This document shows, one piece after another, positions 36,795-47,974 of a DNA stretch of 64,000 nt (position 1 is the stretch's first letter; every line of letters begins with the position of its first letter). The translations under genes were made by a program, and so were the position numbers. Origin of the DNA: Falciphora oryzae (taxonomy: Eukaryota; Ascomycota; Sordariomycetes; Magnaporthales; Magnaporthaceae); contig JNVV01000001.1 in assembly GCA_000733355.1 (NCBI GenBank), positions 1,253,218 through 1,317,217 on the forward strand. The letters are read 5' to 3'. The notes beneath the pieces are model-generated. The model was not told where the DNA came from, did not search any database, and was given only the letters and a program-made list of their open reading frames with translations.

Positions 36795-37997
36795 TTTGAT
36801 CGTTTTTTCTTGGTGGCGGCAGATCGCTACGATGTTCCGTTTCGCTGGTCAGTCTGGGGAGACGGAGTATTGGGTCGATCGGATGGCCGGACGAGGGAGT
36901 CGCAAAGTTTGGGCGGGAGGATGCAGGTATTACGGGAGAGAGGAGGCAGATTTCTCAAGGACGCCAAATAGGTCCGGTACCTTTGGGAAGTTACTCTGCT
37001 GCTTCTGGCTCGGGATCGGGTTTTCTCCACCATCCGAACAAGGGGGGTTATTTAGGTTACGTTGTGCTCCAGGAGGGGGACTTGGAAGCACGTCGTTATT
37101 TTGTTCGTCACTTCGGAGTCCGACCGCCCTTTGCACAAAATACAAAATACACGGCCTGGGATTGGCCCGTTCTGCGGACGCACCACCAGCGGGCGTTTCT
37201 GGGCTGATCTGGCATCTTGCTTCCCGTCCCCACTGCCCTGTTATCGGGGAAAGGGTCCTTTGACAAGGGCATCCCCCGCCATGTCGCACGCCAAATTTCC
37301 CTCCCGACCCGACCGACGAGGCTCCGAAGACACGTGCAGGCCCATGTGCCGGAGCTCAACAACTTGTCCGTGATGCCGAATTTGTCAAGCTCCTGGTCCA
37401 CCGCAGCATGCGCCTCTGAACCAATAGGGTGTGGGCTGGCGTGGTGGCTTTGATTGCCGTTGTGTGCCTGCCTGAGTGCTGGTCAAGAGCTCACGGGCGC
37501 CAATTCGGTCTGGCGTGTTTTATTTCAACTGGTACTTCCAAGTCAGTGCATCTCGCGCCCGAGTCGAGGTACTATTACAATGTGGAGCCTCTTTGGAGCC
37601 TCCTTCTAGTTGAACGAGTTGGCATTTGACAGAGCTGCCCTTTTCTTCCATTGGTTTCTCCATGACATGCCGGGACTTCCCCAGCGGGAACCTACGTAGT
37701 AGCGTCTTGTGCGACACATCTGTGCACGACTCTAGAGATGTCCAAGCTTTTGGCTCCAGGAACACACTTACCTTGTCATTGGCCTTTATCCTTTCTGTCA
37801 TTGATTCATTGATCGTCTCTAGAGTCGGTGCTCCCTTATCTTTTTTTTTCTCCGGCGACGATAGGGCCCTTCCGCAGCCGCTTGTCTCCAGCAAAACCAT
37901 GATACCTTCTCTCAGCGAACTGGACGGCACTCAAAGTCCACCACTCCACCCCCTGAACTTGACCCAAAAACAGCAGCGAGCAAGACAGATCAGGCAC
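36795..37997. promoter_or_regulatory. cytochrome b5 promoter and CAP1 3' region
   Basis: Both neighbours point left. The left half is the cytochrome b5 promoter and the right half contains the CAP1 3' end. A 136-codon minus-strand frame at 37520-37930 has no recognised motif and I do not call it a gene. Confidence 0.45.
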
Positions 37998-39297
37998 TCA
38001 ACGCCTCGAGCTCCCGCCGCCAATGTCCTGTCCCAGCCGATAACTCGCGACCTTGTCCCACTCGATCTTCTGGCGGGTGACGGGCAGCTGCCTTCTGAGA
38101 CCCTTGAACGCACCCTCGCTGAGGTCGGTGAAGCCCCTGTTCAGCTCCTCCTGGTACCTCTTCTCCGCGGCACCAATCTCCTTTGCGATTCCGCTTCCCG
38201 TCGCCGACGGCACCGTCACGTTCACGGCCTTGTTCGCCAGTAGGCGCACGTTGCCGTCCTCGTAGTAGTGCACGTCAACCTTGATCGACCCCTCCAGCGC
38301 GCCACTGTCGGGGCTGAACAGGTACAGTGATCGCCACCGGCCGTTCCTGAGCTGGTGTGTCAGATCTCTCCCAGTAGTCTCGTTTTTGCACTCGTCATGC
38401 GTCCCGTTCCGTGTCCCGCCCGTCGGTGAATTTCACCTTGTTTCCTTTCAAACATACCAGAAATTCTTAGGGCTGTATTTGCTGCCAACGATCAGAATGG
38501 CCAGCTTCGTGTCGTTCTCAATAGGGTACACGCCGAAGGAGGCGTTGGGGAAGTGCTCCTCGATGTACGGCCCTATGCTCTTCAACGTCGACTTTCTGAT
38601 GGTACGGTTTAGCGAGTGGGCTGCACAACCTGGGGCCGCCGGAGAATGCAAGTACGCGCGGTGTGCGTGTATTTGGCGGCCAAGGGGGAGCTCTTCTTAC
38701 ACAAGGTCTGAGTGCTGACTCTCGAGGACGTGGCTCTGGACCGCGCTGGCTGTCTGGATGACGTGGTCGAAGGCGAAGCTCGACGAGCTCTCGACGTCGT
38801 AGTACCGTCCGTCGCCGAGTGAGCTGTGTGTGCTAATAATCACCTGGAGGCCATCGTTCCCTGTCAGCCACCTCGTTCGGTTCGCCTCGGGGGACGGACA
38901 TATGCAGCTGCCTCGCCGCCGGGCGGGCAGTCGTGCCGGCGCAAACGGACCTGTTGGCTGCTCCCCGGGAGCTTGACCGTGGTGAATTGCTCCTCGTTGT
39001 ACTTCTCGAACGACGGCGCAAGCTTCTTGGCGATTTGGGGATCCTGCGAGATGGATTTGATGTCTGGGGTGCTTGTTAGCTCGACGATCGGTGCATGGGT
39101 CTGGTCACGATTGCCATACCGGCGACGACATCTGCAAGCTTCACCGAACGGTCAGTCACGGAGCTCAGACGGGTAGGTAGGCATTTGCCCTCCCTATATG
39201 GTTGGGATGATGGACGGGTCGGCAGCTTGAGTCTCACCTCTCCTGGAGGAGCGCCCTCCAAATACTCGGACAATATCGCCAGGCGGTCGTCGGCCAT
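37998..39297 (-). CDS. CAP1: F-actin-capping protein alpha subunit
   Basis: Alpha subunit of the capping-protein heterodimer, which binds barbed ends of actin filaments and controls actin patches and hyphal tip growth. Six exons: 39238-39297, 39120-39138 (only 19 nt), 38951-39063, 38701-38843, 38458-38595 and 37998-38346, with introns of 99, 56, 107, 105 and 111 bp. Joined, they encode 273 residues, the normal size. It starts MADDRLAILSEYLEGAPPGE, then LADVVADIKSISQDP. Later family segments include NEEQFTTVKLPG, FPNASFGVYPIENDTKLAIL, SPKNFWNGRWRSLYLFSP, VDVHYYEDGNVRLLANKAV and the C-terminal LRRQLPVTRQKIEWDKV. All splice phases agree with the conserved protein, so the model is firm despite the very short second exon. 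Confidence 0.94.
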
Positions 39298-39992
39298 TTT
39301 TGCGTGTTGGACTCGGGGCCAGGAACGTGGGGGCTGGTTGAACAATTAGAGGCAGACACGGCGCCTCGGTGGCTCAGTCTGGCAGAGTCGGAAGTAGGTG
39401 TGTTTGTACGCCACGAGCGTGCCTGATGATGGTCCGCATTCAGGAGGCCCGGCGTGTTGCGGGGCAGCCCGGGTCCAAACCAAGAAGCGGCGGGATCCTG
39501 GCACATGGAGGGGCAGCAGCTTGCGATCCAATCAACAGCTGAGAAGGCCTCCACTTGCGCTGTCAGGAGCTTGCACTCTAGGTACATTCCCAAGGTTGGT
39601 GAAGCCAAATTGATGGCACCCAAATGGCAATGGAAGCTTTGTTTCTCGCTCAATTTTCTGCACAAATAGGTACCGGGGATACCTACAAGCAGTTCTTGAT
39701 CTTTGAATTACGCATCTTCACAGCTGATCAACGGGTAAAACGCGAATGACTGGTCTTCGAATTTGCAGCTGTGGTATCCAAACGGAGAACAATGCCCGGG
39801 GTTCATGCGCTAGGTACATGTTGTCTCGTGGGCACGGTTGGTGTAGCTGGACATAAAGGCACCTCTATAGTCTTCGAGATGTAGCTAAGCTGTGCTCATC
39901 TAGACGTTGTCTGTAACACACGGGGTATAACGTCATGTCAAACAGGACTGCCCACTTCTCAGAAAACAAAACAACGCTCTGTGGGCTTTCTT
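39298..39992. promoter_or_regulatory. CAP1 promoter and BCKDH E1-beta 3' region
   Basis: The region lies between two leftward genes. A box-A-like string at about 39370-39390 drew attention but does not fold into a tRNA. Nothing else is recognised. Confidence 0.45.
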
Positions 39993-41297
39993 CTAATATT
40001 TCGTTACCTTTCTGATCCGGTCATATACCCCTGTATCATTTTGGTCAGCAGGGTACTCGGCAAACACGACAGTAAATCAAGATGCATGCAGTCACTTACT
40101 TGCTGTGTCAGGGGCGTTAAACTTCTCAAATACCAGGGGCGTAGGTATGCTCCACCCAGCAACCCTCTCGACCGGAGCCTCCAGCCGAATGAACGTCTCC
40201 TCATCCTCCTGGATGACAGCTGCCACCTCGGCGCCAACACCCTGATTCACCATGGATTCGTGCACGACAATACACCTGCCCGTCTTCCGGACGCTCGCCA
40301 GGACGCACTCCTTGTCCCAGGGGTAGACGGTCCGCAGATCTATCAGCTCCACGCTGACGCCGAGGTCCTGCTCGGCCTTGCTGATGGCGTTCATGCACGT
40401 GTAGAGAGGCGAGCCGTACGACACAATGGTCACGTCGCTGCCCTCCTTGATCACCTCGGCCTTGGACAGCGGCAGCGTGTAGGGCGCCGCGGGCACCTGC
40501 TCGACGGCGGCCCGGTAGAGCACCTTGGGCTCCATGAAGATGACGGGGTCGTTGCTGCGGATCGCCGCCAGCAGCAGGCCCTTTGCCTGGAGCGGCGAGC
40601 GCGGCATGACGACGCGGAAGCCGGGGACGTGCGTGAACAGGCTCTCGGGCGACTGCGAGTGGTACAACGCGCCGTGGCCCACGAGCCCGCACGGCATGCG
40701 TACCGTCAGCCCGCCGGCGCTGCGCCCGTTGGTGCCGTCGCGGTACCGGAACTTGGCCGCCTCGTTGACCATCTGGTCAAAGGCCGGGAAGACGTAGTCG
40801 GCGAACTGGATCTCGGCTACGGGCCGCATGCCCTCAGCCGCCAGCCCGATGGCGAAGCCCATGATGCCCTGCTCGCTCAGGGGCGTGTTGAAGACCCTCT
40901 CGCGCCCGTGCCGCTCCGCCAGGCCCATAGAGCAGCGGAACACGCCGCCAAAGGCCACATCCTCGCCGAAAAGCAGAACCGACTCGTCCTCGGCCAGCGC
41001 GATGGAAAGCGCGTCATTGACGGCCTGGAACAGATTCATGCGCTTGGTGGAGCCGCTGCGCACGTCGGGCGGTAGCTCCGGGTTGTTGAGCGCCGCCTGC
41101 GACGTCTGCGCGAGGAGGGGGGTTGTCGAGTAGTCTATCGGCACGTTCAGTCTCGCTTTCGGCGGATGTGTTGAGTAGAGCCGAACTGCCGAGGCTGCAA
41201 CATGCCGCCGACTGGACAAGGAGGAGGAGGAAGGAAGGATGGGATGGCGGCCAGAGAATAGCAGTCTCCTCAGCGGCCTTGCGGTCGTGGCAGCCAT
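39993..41297 (-). CDS. BCKDHB: branched-chain alpha-keto acid dehydrogenase E1 component, beta subunit
   Basis: Mitochondrial E1-beta of the branched-chain ketoacid dehydrogenase complex, which with E1-alpha decarboxylates the ketoacids of Leu, Ile and Val using thiamine diphosphate. Exons are 40100-41297 and 39993-40030, with a 69-bp intron (GTAAGT donor, ACAG acceptor), giving 411 residues. The N-terminus is a basic, Ser/Arg-rich presequence ([18 protein letters not shown]). Core marks are [20 protein letters not shown] (FGGVF favours BCKDH over pyruvate dehydrogenase), [43 protein letters not shown] and [10 protein letters not shown]. The short terminal exon replaces a false end in the intron and supplies the family C-terminus [11 protein letters not shown]. 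It is divergent from the glucanase gene. Confidence 0.95.
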
Positions 41298-41896
41298 GGC
41301 GGCGAGTGAGCGGTAGACAATGCCAGTCAGTTAAGTAGAGAGCGGAATGGGATTCTCGACAGACAGCGACGCCTGGAAGAAGCGGCGCAGCACAAGGGAT
41401 GCTCGATCAATCAACTCATCAATCAATCAATCAATCAATCAGAACAACTGATCCCAAAATGGGCGCGACGGAGCGGGAGAGCATGAAAAGAGTCTCTATG
41501 TTTAACCGCCAGGGATGCAGCAGCGTTCCCGACGGCCAGCCGAGGCGGCGGGCGTCGAGACATGATGTCAAGTCCGAGAGGGGGATGACCTCGGCTTCCA
41601 GCGGCCATTCGCGGTTCAGGCCCAAACACCACCAACCCCTTCGGCCAATGCACGCACTTTGGCGCCAAGATAAGATAGTTGCCCCGTCAACCTCGCCAAT
41701 GTCGATATCGTCATTTTTCAGCTTGGCCCAAACAGGAAAACCCGGCAACTTGCAGGTTCCAGTTGCTCGTTTCGTCCACAGACTCTGCCGGCAGCTCTGA
41801 CACATTCCACGGCCTTTCCCGCTTTCGAACACAACCACCACCACACTTCACTAGGGTGCATCGCAGCCAACAACCTGCTTGAATACATTTTACAAA
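41298..41896. promoter_or_regulatory. divergent BCKDH E1-beta/glucanase promoter
   Basis: There are 599 bp between two start codons pointing away from each other. A short AATC/ATCA tetranucleotide repeat lies at about 41418-41442, roughly 120-145 bp upstream of the E1-beta start. No other gene is seen. Confidence 0.5.
41418..41442. repeat. (ATCA)n microsatellite
   Basis: About six tandem tetranucleotide units in the shared promoter, preceded by imperfect copies from 41404. Confidence 0.85.
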
Positions 41897-44321
41897 ATGA
41901 GCGGTGAGGACTCTCCTCGGGAGCACCGCAAGCGCCGCGAATCCAGCTCGCGTAAACACCACCGGCGGAAATCAACCTCCCATAATCGACACCATGCCGA
42001 CACCGAGGAGAGCGGATCGAGCGGCGCCCAAGCTCTTTCCTTGGACGCCGTGGCCCAGCTCAACCAGGCCAATGCGCGAGACGTCCCCCGGGACCGGGAG
42101 AGGGGTGGCGAACGAGAAAGAGACAGAGAGAGGGTGAGAGATAGGACCAGAGATAGGACTAGAGAGAGGACTAGAGAGCGAGAGCGGGAGAGGGAACGAG
42201 ACAGAGACAGAGAGAGAGATGAGGAAGACGAGCGAACTCGCGAAATGAGAAGACAGCTTGCGCGCGAGTGGGAGCGGAGCAGACAGCAGCGGGTGGAAGA
42301 CCACGGCCGCGACCGCACCAGAGAACGCCCCCGAGAAAGAGAGCGAGAGCGAGACAGGGAGCGAGACAGGTCTAAGCGCCAGGATCGACAGCGGACTGTC
42401 GACCCAAGCCGCGAACGCGAACGCGCCCGGGACCGGAATCGGGATAGGGAGTCTCGACCGAGGCCCGAGAAGCGGCAGTACAAGGAGGTTGATCGGGAAG
42501 AGGGCGAGAAGCGTCCGAAAAATAAAAGCGGCGGCAAGAAGAAACGGGTTGTCAGCGGCGCGGTCATGGAGGAGGGAAGAAGCAAGGGCATCAGGGGCCT
42601 CCGAGGTGGCGGCTGGAGCAGCAACGCTAGCACGGAAAAGATGCCGCTGACCAACAAAGACTCGCCGGAGTACAAGAGCAAGCGGAAGAAGATTCGTAAG
42701 TCATCGCCCACTATAACCATTCCCGGGGGCCATGCACTAACTCGTTCTGCCTCCAGTGATCGGCATCGGTGTCGGAGTTGTGCTCGTCATTATTCTCATT
42801 ATCGTTGCGGCGGTTGTGAGCACGCAAAAGGAAACCCCGGGAGACAACAAGTCCAGTCTGAATGACATCTCCAAGGACAGCATCCCTGCAGGTGCGCCCT
42901 CGTATCTCGATCCGTTCCAGTGGCAGGACACCAAGGACTTCAACCTGACGTATACGGCCGCTACGGTGGGGGACCTCCCCGTCATGGGCCTGTTTAGCAG
43001 CTGGGACGACTCCAAGCAAGCCAACGACAAAGTCCCACCGCTAGACAAGCCGTGGGGCTCGTACGCGTCGCGGCCGGCGCGAGGGGTGAATCTGGGCGGG
43101 TGGCTCAGCATCGAACCCTTCATCACGGCGGACCTTTACAACTGGGATGCGGGCAAGGGTGTCATCGATGAGTGGACCATGTGTCGGGACCTGGGGTCGG
43201 GGTGTGCAGCGTTCTTGGAGAAGCACTACGCGAGCTTCGTGACGGAGCAGACGTTTGCCGACATTGCGGCGGCCGGGCTCGACCACGTACGGATCCCGTT
43301 CGGCTACTGGGCGGTGCAGACGTACGAGGGCGACTCGTTCCTCTTCCGGACGTCGTGGCGGTACCTGCTCCGGGGCATCGAGTGGGCGCGCAAGCACGGG
43401 CTCCGGGTCAACCTGGACCTGCACGGCCTCCCCGGCAGCCAGAACGGGTGGAACCATAGCGGGCGGCAGGGGGCCATCAACTGGCTCAACGGCACGGACG
43501 GGACGCGCAACGCGCAACGGTCCCTCGACGTACACGACCGGCTCTCCAAGTTCTTCGCGCAGGACCGGTACCGCAACATCATCTCGCACTACGGGCTGGC
43601 CAACGAGCCCAAGATGACGGCGCTGTCGACTGCGGCGGTGGTGGACTGGACGTCCAAGGCGTTCAAGCTGGTGCGGGCCAACGGGATCCGCGACGCCGTC
43701 ATCGTGTTCGGCGACGGGTTCATGGGCCTCCACAAGTGGCAGGGCCAGCTGACGGGCCACGAGGGCCTGGCACTGGACGTGCACCAGTACGTCATCTTCA
43801 ACGTGAACCAGGTGGTGTTCAACCACTCGGCCAAGATCGAGTACGCGTGCAACGGCTGGACGCAGCAGACGCAGCAGAGCATGGACACGTCGACGGGGTT
43901 CGGGCCAACGCTGGTGGCCGAGTGGTCGCAGGCGGACACGGACTGCGCCAAGCACCTGACCAACGTCGGCTGGGGCAACCGCTGGACGGGCACGTATGCC
44001 AGCGGCGACCCGTCGACCGAGGCGCTCAAGCCGCGGTGCCCGGCGCAGGACTCGTCGTGCGACTGCGCCGTAGCCAACGCGGACCCGTCGCGGTACAGCG
44101 ACGCCTACAAGACGTTCCTGCGCGCCTTCGCCGAGGCGCAGATGCACAGCTTCGAGAAGGGCTGGGGCTGGTTCTACTGGACCTGGGACGCCTCGCACGC
44201 GCAGTGGAGCTACAAGAAGGGCCTCGCCGCGGGCATCCTGCCGCCCAAGGCCTACGAGCGCTCTTTCAACTGCGACCTGTCAAAGGTCCCCAGCTTCTCG
44301 GGGCTGCCCGAGACGTACTAG
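41897..44321 (+). CDS. exgD: membrane-anchored glucan 1,3-beta-glucosidase (GH5, exgD type)
   Basis: Type II membrane exo-1,3-beta-glucanase for cell-wall glucan. Exons are 41897-42695 and 42757-44321, with a 61-bp intron, giving 787 residues. Residues 1-266 form a cytosolic tail rich in Arg-Glu and Arg-Asp dipeptides (about 64-200), followed by a Lys-rich stretch. One signal-anchor helix follows at about 267-289 (LIGIGVGVVLVIILIIVAAV). The GH5 catalytic domain follows: RGVNLGGWLSIEPFIT, DHVRIPFGYWAVQTYEG, LDLHGLPGSQNGWNHSGRQG, the acid/base Glu550 in HYGLANEPK, and the nucleophile Glu655 in LVAEWSQADTDC, ending near GWGWFYWTWDA. This matches exgD, and the anchor is coded right after the intron. 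The charged tail is unusually regular (see findings). Confidence 0.93.
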
Positions 44322-45486
44322 AGTGCAGGGGCTGGTTGGTGAGTGTGAGTGTGAGTGTGAGTGATCCGGTTTCTGTAATGGGTTTGGCAGGGTTTTGGGC
44401 TTTGATATTTTGGATCAGCAAATTGCGTGCATTCGTCTTTCTTTTTCCACCGGCAACGGTTCAAACGGTACAAACGGGGAGCATCAAATCATGTAAAGAT
44501 ACTTATGAGACCGCCATGTAGATAGCAGCGAGCGAGGAGAGATGACGTCACAGACCACGATATACGAATCTAGCTAGGAATGGATCTTTTGGATATCGGC
44601 TGCTTGGTTGTTTTTGGCCGCTTTTCTGGAAAGCGAGACGGGGAAAAAATAGCCTCGCCGAATCTCGCCGCATCGCCGCGAGAGCCGCCAAGCCGGGAAG
44701 CCCATGCGACCTTCGCTGGGCCCCTGCGCATCCGTCTTCCTCCGTCGGCAGCCTCCGACTTTCCCGAGCTTCTCCCTTCGGCAAGGTCTCCTCTGCTATC
44801 CGACTGGTATGCTCTGTATGCAAAGACGTGGATTCGCGAGCTAAAACAGCATGCTGGTCTACCGGGTAGTCTAGCGCCGGAATTGCGCCGGCATCTGTGT
44901 TGTCCCTTCTTCGCGCGGGAAAAGTTGCGTCGCTGCCCGCGGTGGTTTGTCAAGTGTTTGCTAATTGTTTAATCCCGCACTATGGCCGCGATGCGACGCT
45001 GCCAAAATTTCCCCTTGGCGTAAGACTCCACGGCCCGGTGGAGTGGCAATGTCGTTGACGAGCAACACCGGTGCCATGGATGCCCTCCCCTCCACACTGG
45101 CTGAATAATAACCCGGCCGGGGGTCGTCGGCCTTCGCCTTGATGCCGGGAGTCGGCTCGGAGTCACCATCTGTGTAGTCTAAGCTCTTGTTGTGGCTTAC
45201 CTTAAGCTTGGAACGATACTTTCTCTCCTCGCGGTCGCAGGGAACCCTTCGAGATCTCAAACTGTCGATCCACGCCCTTGATAATAAGAGAGACCGATCT
45301 CGCTCTCGTTGGCAGGAGATCGTGCTGTTTCTCGGCAGATGACCCTGCTTGTTTACTAAACCCAACCGCGAAATAAGTCTTTATTCCTACCATTTTAAAC
45401 CAACCAGACCTAAGCCGTCCTACCTCGTTGTATTGGAGACTACCTAGCCACAGGTCTAGTTGGATCTGCTCGTTGGAGAAAAAAAA
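44322..45486. promoter_or_regulatory. glucanase 3' region and MFS transporter promoter
   Basis: A GTGAGT-like hexanucleotide repeat (about 44341-44363) lies just after the glucanase stop and is part of its 3' region. An A7 run ends at the MFS start codon. Minus-strand frames up to about 134 codons show no recognised features. Confidence 0.45.
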
Positions 45487-47974
45487 ATGGGGCAGATAGA
45501 CTTGGAGAAAGATGCGACGTCGGGGTTCGCCAAGGCATCGGCACCCGATAACAAGAAGCCCGCCGAAGCGCCGCCGTCGTGCGACGCCAGCTCCGCATCG
45601 GAGGAGGACGAGCCCGAGTACGCGCCCATCCGGAGCGCGCAACCCAACACCGCAGCGGCCGGGGCGCCAAGACCGCTGTCGTCCAAGGAGGGTGGTGCCG
45701 AGCTGAGCCGCCCCCGGACGGCGGCCTCCTCCGCGTCCAGGAGAAGCGATTCGCGCGTGCGGTCCAACAACGGCTACGGCTGTGACGACGACAGCAAGGA
45801 GGGCATAGAAACCTATGCCGCGGATTCCGACCAGTCGCTCGAGCGGGACCCCTTCGAGGTCGGTTTCGAAAAGGGTGACCAGGACCCGTTGTGTCCTCGC
45901 AGCATGGGCGTCGCCAGGAAATGGATGATCGTGCTCATCACGTCTTGCGGCTCTCTTTGCGTGTAAGTCACCTCTCCTCCTCTTGGGGCCTTTGTAATGA
46001 ACCCGAAGCTCATGTGTTATGTGCAGCACCTGCGCAAGCTCGATCTACACATCCAGCTACGGCCCCATGAACGCCGAGTTTGGCTGCTCGACGCTGGTCG
46101 CTACTATAGGACTAAGCACCTTTGTGCTCGGCATTGCTATGGGTCCGGCGTGGTCGCCCCTGAGCGAGTTCTATGGGAGACGGCCAGTCTATCTGGCCTC
46201 CTTCCTCCTTTTTACGATTTGGATCATCCCGTCAGCCGTGGCACAGAACATCGAGACCATGATCATCGCCCGCTTCTTCCAGGGCTTCACCGGCAGCGCC
46301 TTTCTCTCCGTCTCGGGCGGCACCGTCAGCGACCTGTTCGCCAAGCAGGACATGTCGCTCCCCATGGCCGTCTTCACCCTCGCGCCCTTCATCGGCCCTT
46401 GCATCGGCCCCCTGTTCGGCGGCTTCATCAACTCGCGCGTCAACTGGCGCTGGACGCACTGTGTTCTCCTGATCTGGAGTTTCGTCCTGCTGGTCGCCGT
46501 CGCCTTGCTCGTGCCCGAGACGTACCACCCCGTCCTCCTCCGCGAAAGGGCCCGGGCGCTGCGGAAGGAAACAGGCGACGACCGCTGGGTGGCGCCCATC
46601 GAGCGCGGCGCCGCGACGCGGTCCATCGCCGGCTCGGTCGCGCGGTCGCTCCTGCGGCCCTTCCAGATGCTGGCCTCGGAGCCCATCTGTGTGGCCCTGG
46701 ACCTGTACTCGGCCATCCTGTTGGGGATCCTCTACCTCTTCTTCGGTGCCTTCCCGCTCGTCTTCTCCAACAACCACGGCTTCAAGCTGTGGCAGGTCGG
46801 CATGACCTTCCTCGGCATGCTCGTCGGCATGGTGGGCGGCGTGTTCACGAACCCGTACTGGGAGCGCACGCGCGAGCGCCTCGTGGCCCGGCTCGAGAAG
46901 GAGACGGGCGTCGAGGGCGCTAGCGAGCCAGAGTTCCACCTGCCTTGCGTCATAGCAGGTGGCGTCCTGACCCCCGTCGGGCTCTTCCTGTTCGGCTGGA
47001 CGACCTTTCCCTGGATACACTGGATCGTCCCCATCATTGGCTCCGTCGTGTTTGGTGCAGGGTATGTCACACTGACCTCCTCTCTCTCGTTTAACTTTGT
47101 CTTCCAATTTCGTCTTTTCTCCCCCCTTTTCTTCTCCTCTCCCCTTACCCCAAGACCTGTCGTCTTATCTCCGAACACGGGGTCGTTCTCGTGCCTGGCG
47201 GGTTGGTCACACCCTCCTCTCTACTTCTCCCTTCCTCCCCGGCTTCCCTTTTACGGCCATGACGATCTTGCATTTCGCAGCCAGCGCACAGAATAGAGCC
47301 GACGCAGCTAACCGAAAGGGTCGAACCTTGTTTTTCTGCAGTTACATGCTGGCCTTCAAGGGGATATTTACCTACCTTGTGAGTAGTAACACGACGCTCC
47401 CTTTTGACTGCCGTGGAACGCTCACGGGCTCTGAGCCCGGATTGGTCCGAATCCGAGCTTTTTTCCTTTGGTCTAACAGGAACATTTTGCCCTAACTAGG
47501 TCGACGCATATCCAACGTACTCTGCCAGCGCCATCGCGGCAAACGTGTTTGTCAGGTGTGCCTTCGCTGGTGAGTCTCGAGCCTGGCCTGGCCTGACCTG
47601 ACCCTCTATCTCTCTGCTTCACTGGTCACGATTTTTGGTTCCTTGAAGAGGGGTAGTTGGGGTCGGTGGCGGATCATCACGAAGCAGTGGCTGGCTGGCT
47701 ATGCTCGCTTCGTGCTCCGATTATCTCCTTGTTTGATTATCTTCCTTGTCCACTTTGTCCGTTCAGCCGGCGGCATGCTAACCCCCTGGCTTTTTTTTCC
47801 CCCATCCCATCAGCTGCCTTTCCGCTCTTCGGGATCCAGGTGTATAACGCCCTGGGCTACCAGTGGGCGACGTCAGTGCTCGCATTCCTGACCGTCGCCA
47901 TGCTGCCGTTCCCCTTCATATTCTTCTACTACGGGAAGAAAATACGAGGCAGGAGCCGATACGCTGCCCCGTAA
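45487..47974 (+). CDS. MFS transporter, DHA1 (12-TM drug:H+ antiporter/polyamine-like) family
   Basis: Probable plasma-membrane proton antiporter exporting drugs, polyamines or metabolites; the substrate is not predictable. Five exons: 45487-45962, 46027-47061, 47342-47378 (37 nt), 47500-47569 (70 nt) and 47814-47974, with introns of 64, 280, 121 and 244 bp, giving 592 residues. The first 140 residues are hydrophilic, acidic and Ser-rich, then TM1 (KWMIVLITSCGSLCVTCASS). Motif A is GPAWSPLSEFYGRRPVY between TM2 and TM3, and motif C of DHA1 antiporters is APFIGPCIGPLFGGF in TM5. The long loop (RERARALRKETGDDRW) separates the halves. The last helices come from three short exons (YMLAFKGIFTYL, then DAYPTYSASAIAANVFVRCA and FPLFGIQVYNALGYQWATS). 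The tail is basic (KKIRGRSRYAAP). Confidence 0.9.

Noticed and set aside
39361..39440. tRNA box-A-like string (TGGCTCAGTCTGG) suggesting a tRNA
   Set aside because: No matching box B at the right distance, the anticodon stem does not pair, and no complement to the acceptor arm is found downstream.
43041..44198. 385-codon open frame on the minus strand opposite the glucanase gene
   Set aside because: It mirrors the codons of a GC-rich, well-recognised GH5 gene. Its product is Arg/Val/Leu/Pro-rich with no family features. Similar antisense shadows lie opposite ALT (15722-16552), RPN7 (17717-18787), TFIIE-beta (34216-35067) and BCKDH E1-beta (39981-41075).
41897..47974. A secondary-metabolite or wall-remodelling cluster formed by the glucanase and MFS genes
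   Set aside because: No backbone synthase, P450 or pathway regulator lies nearby; the neighbours are housekeeping genes with separate promoters.
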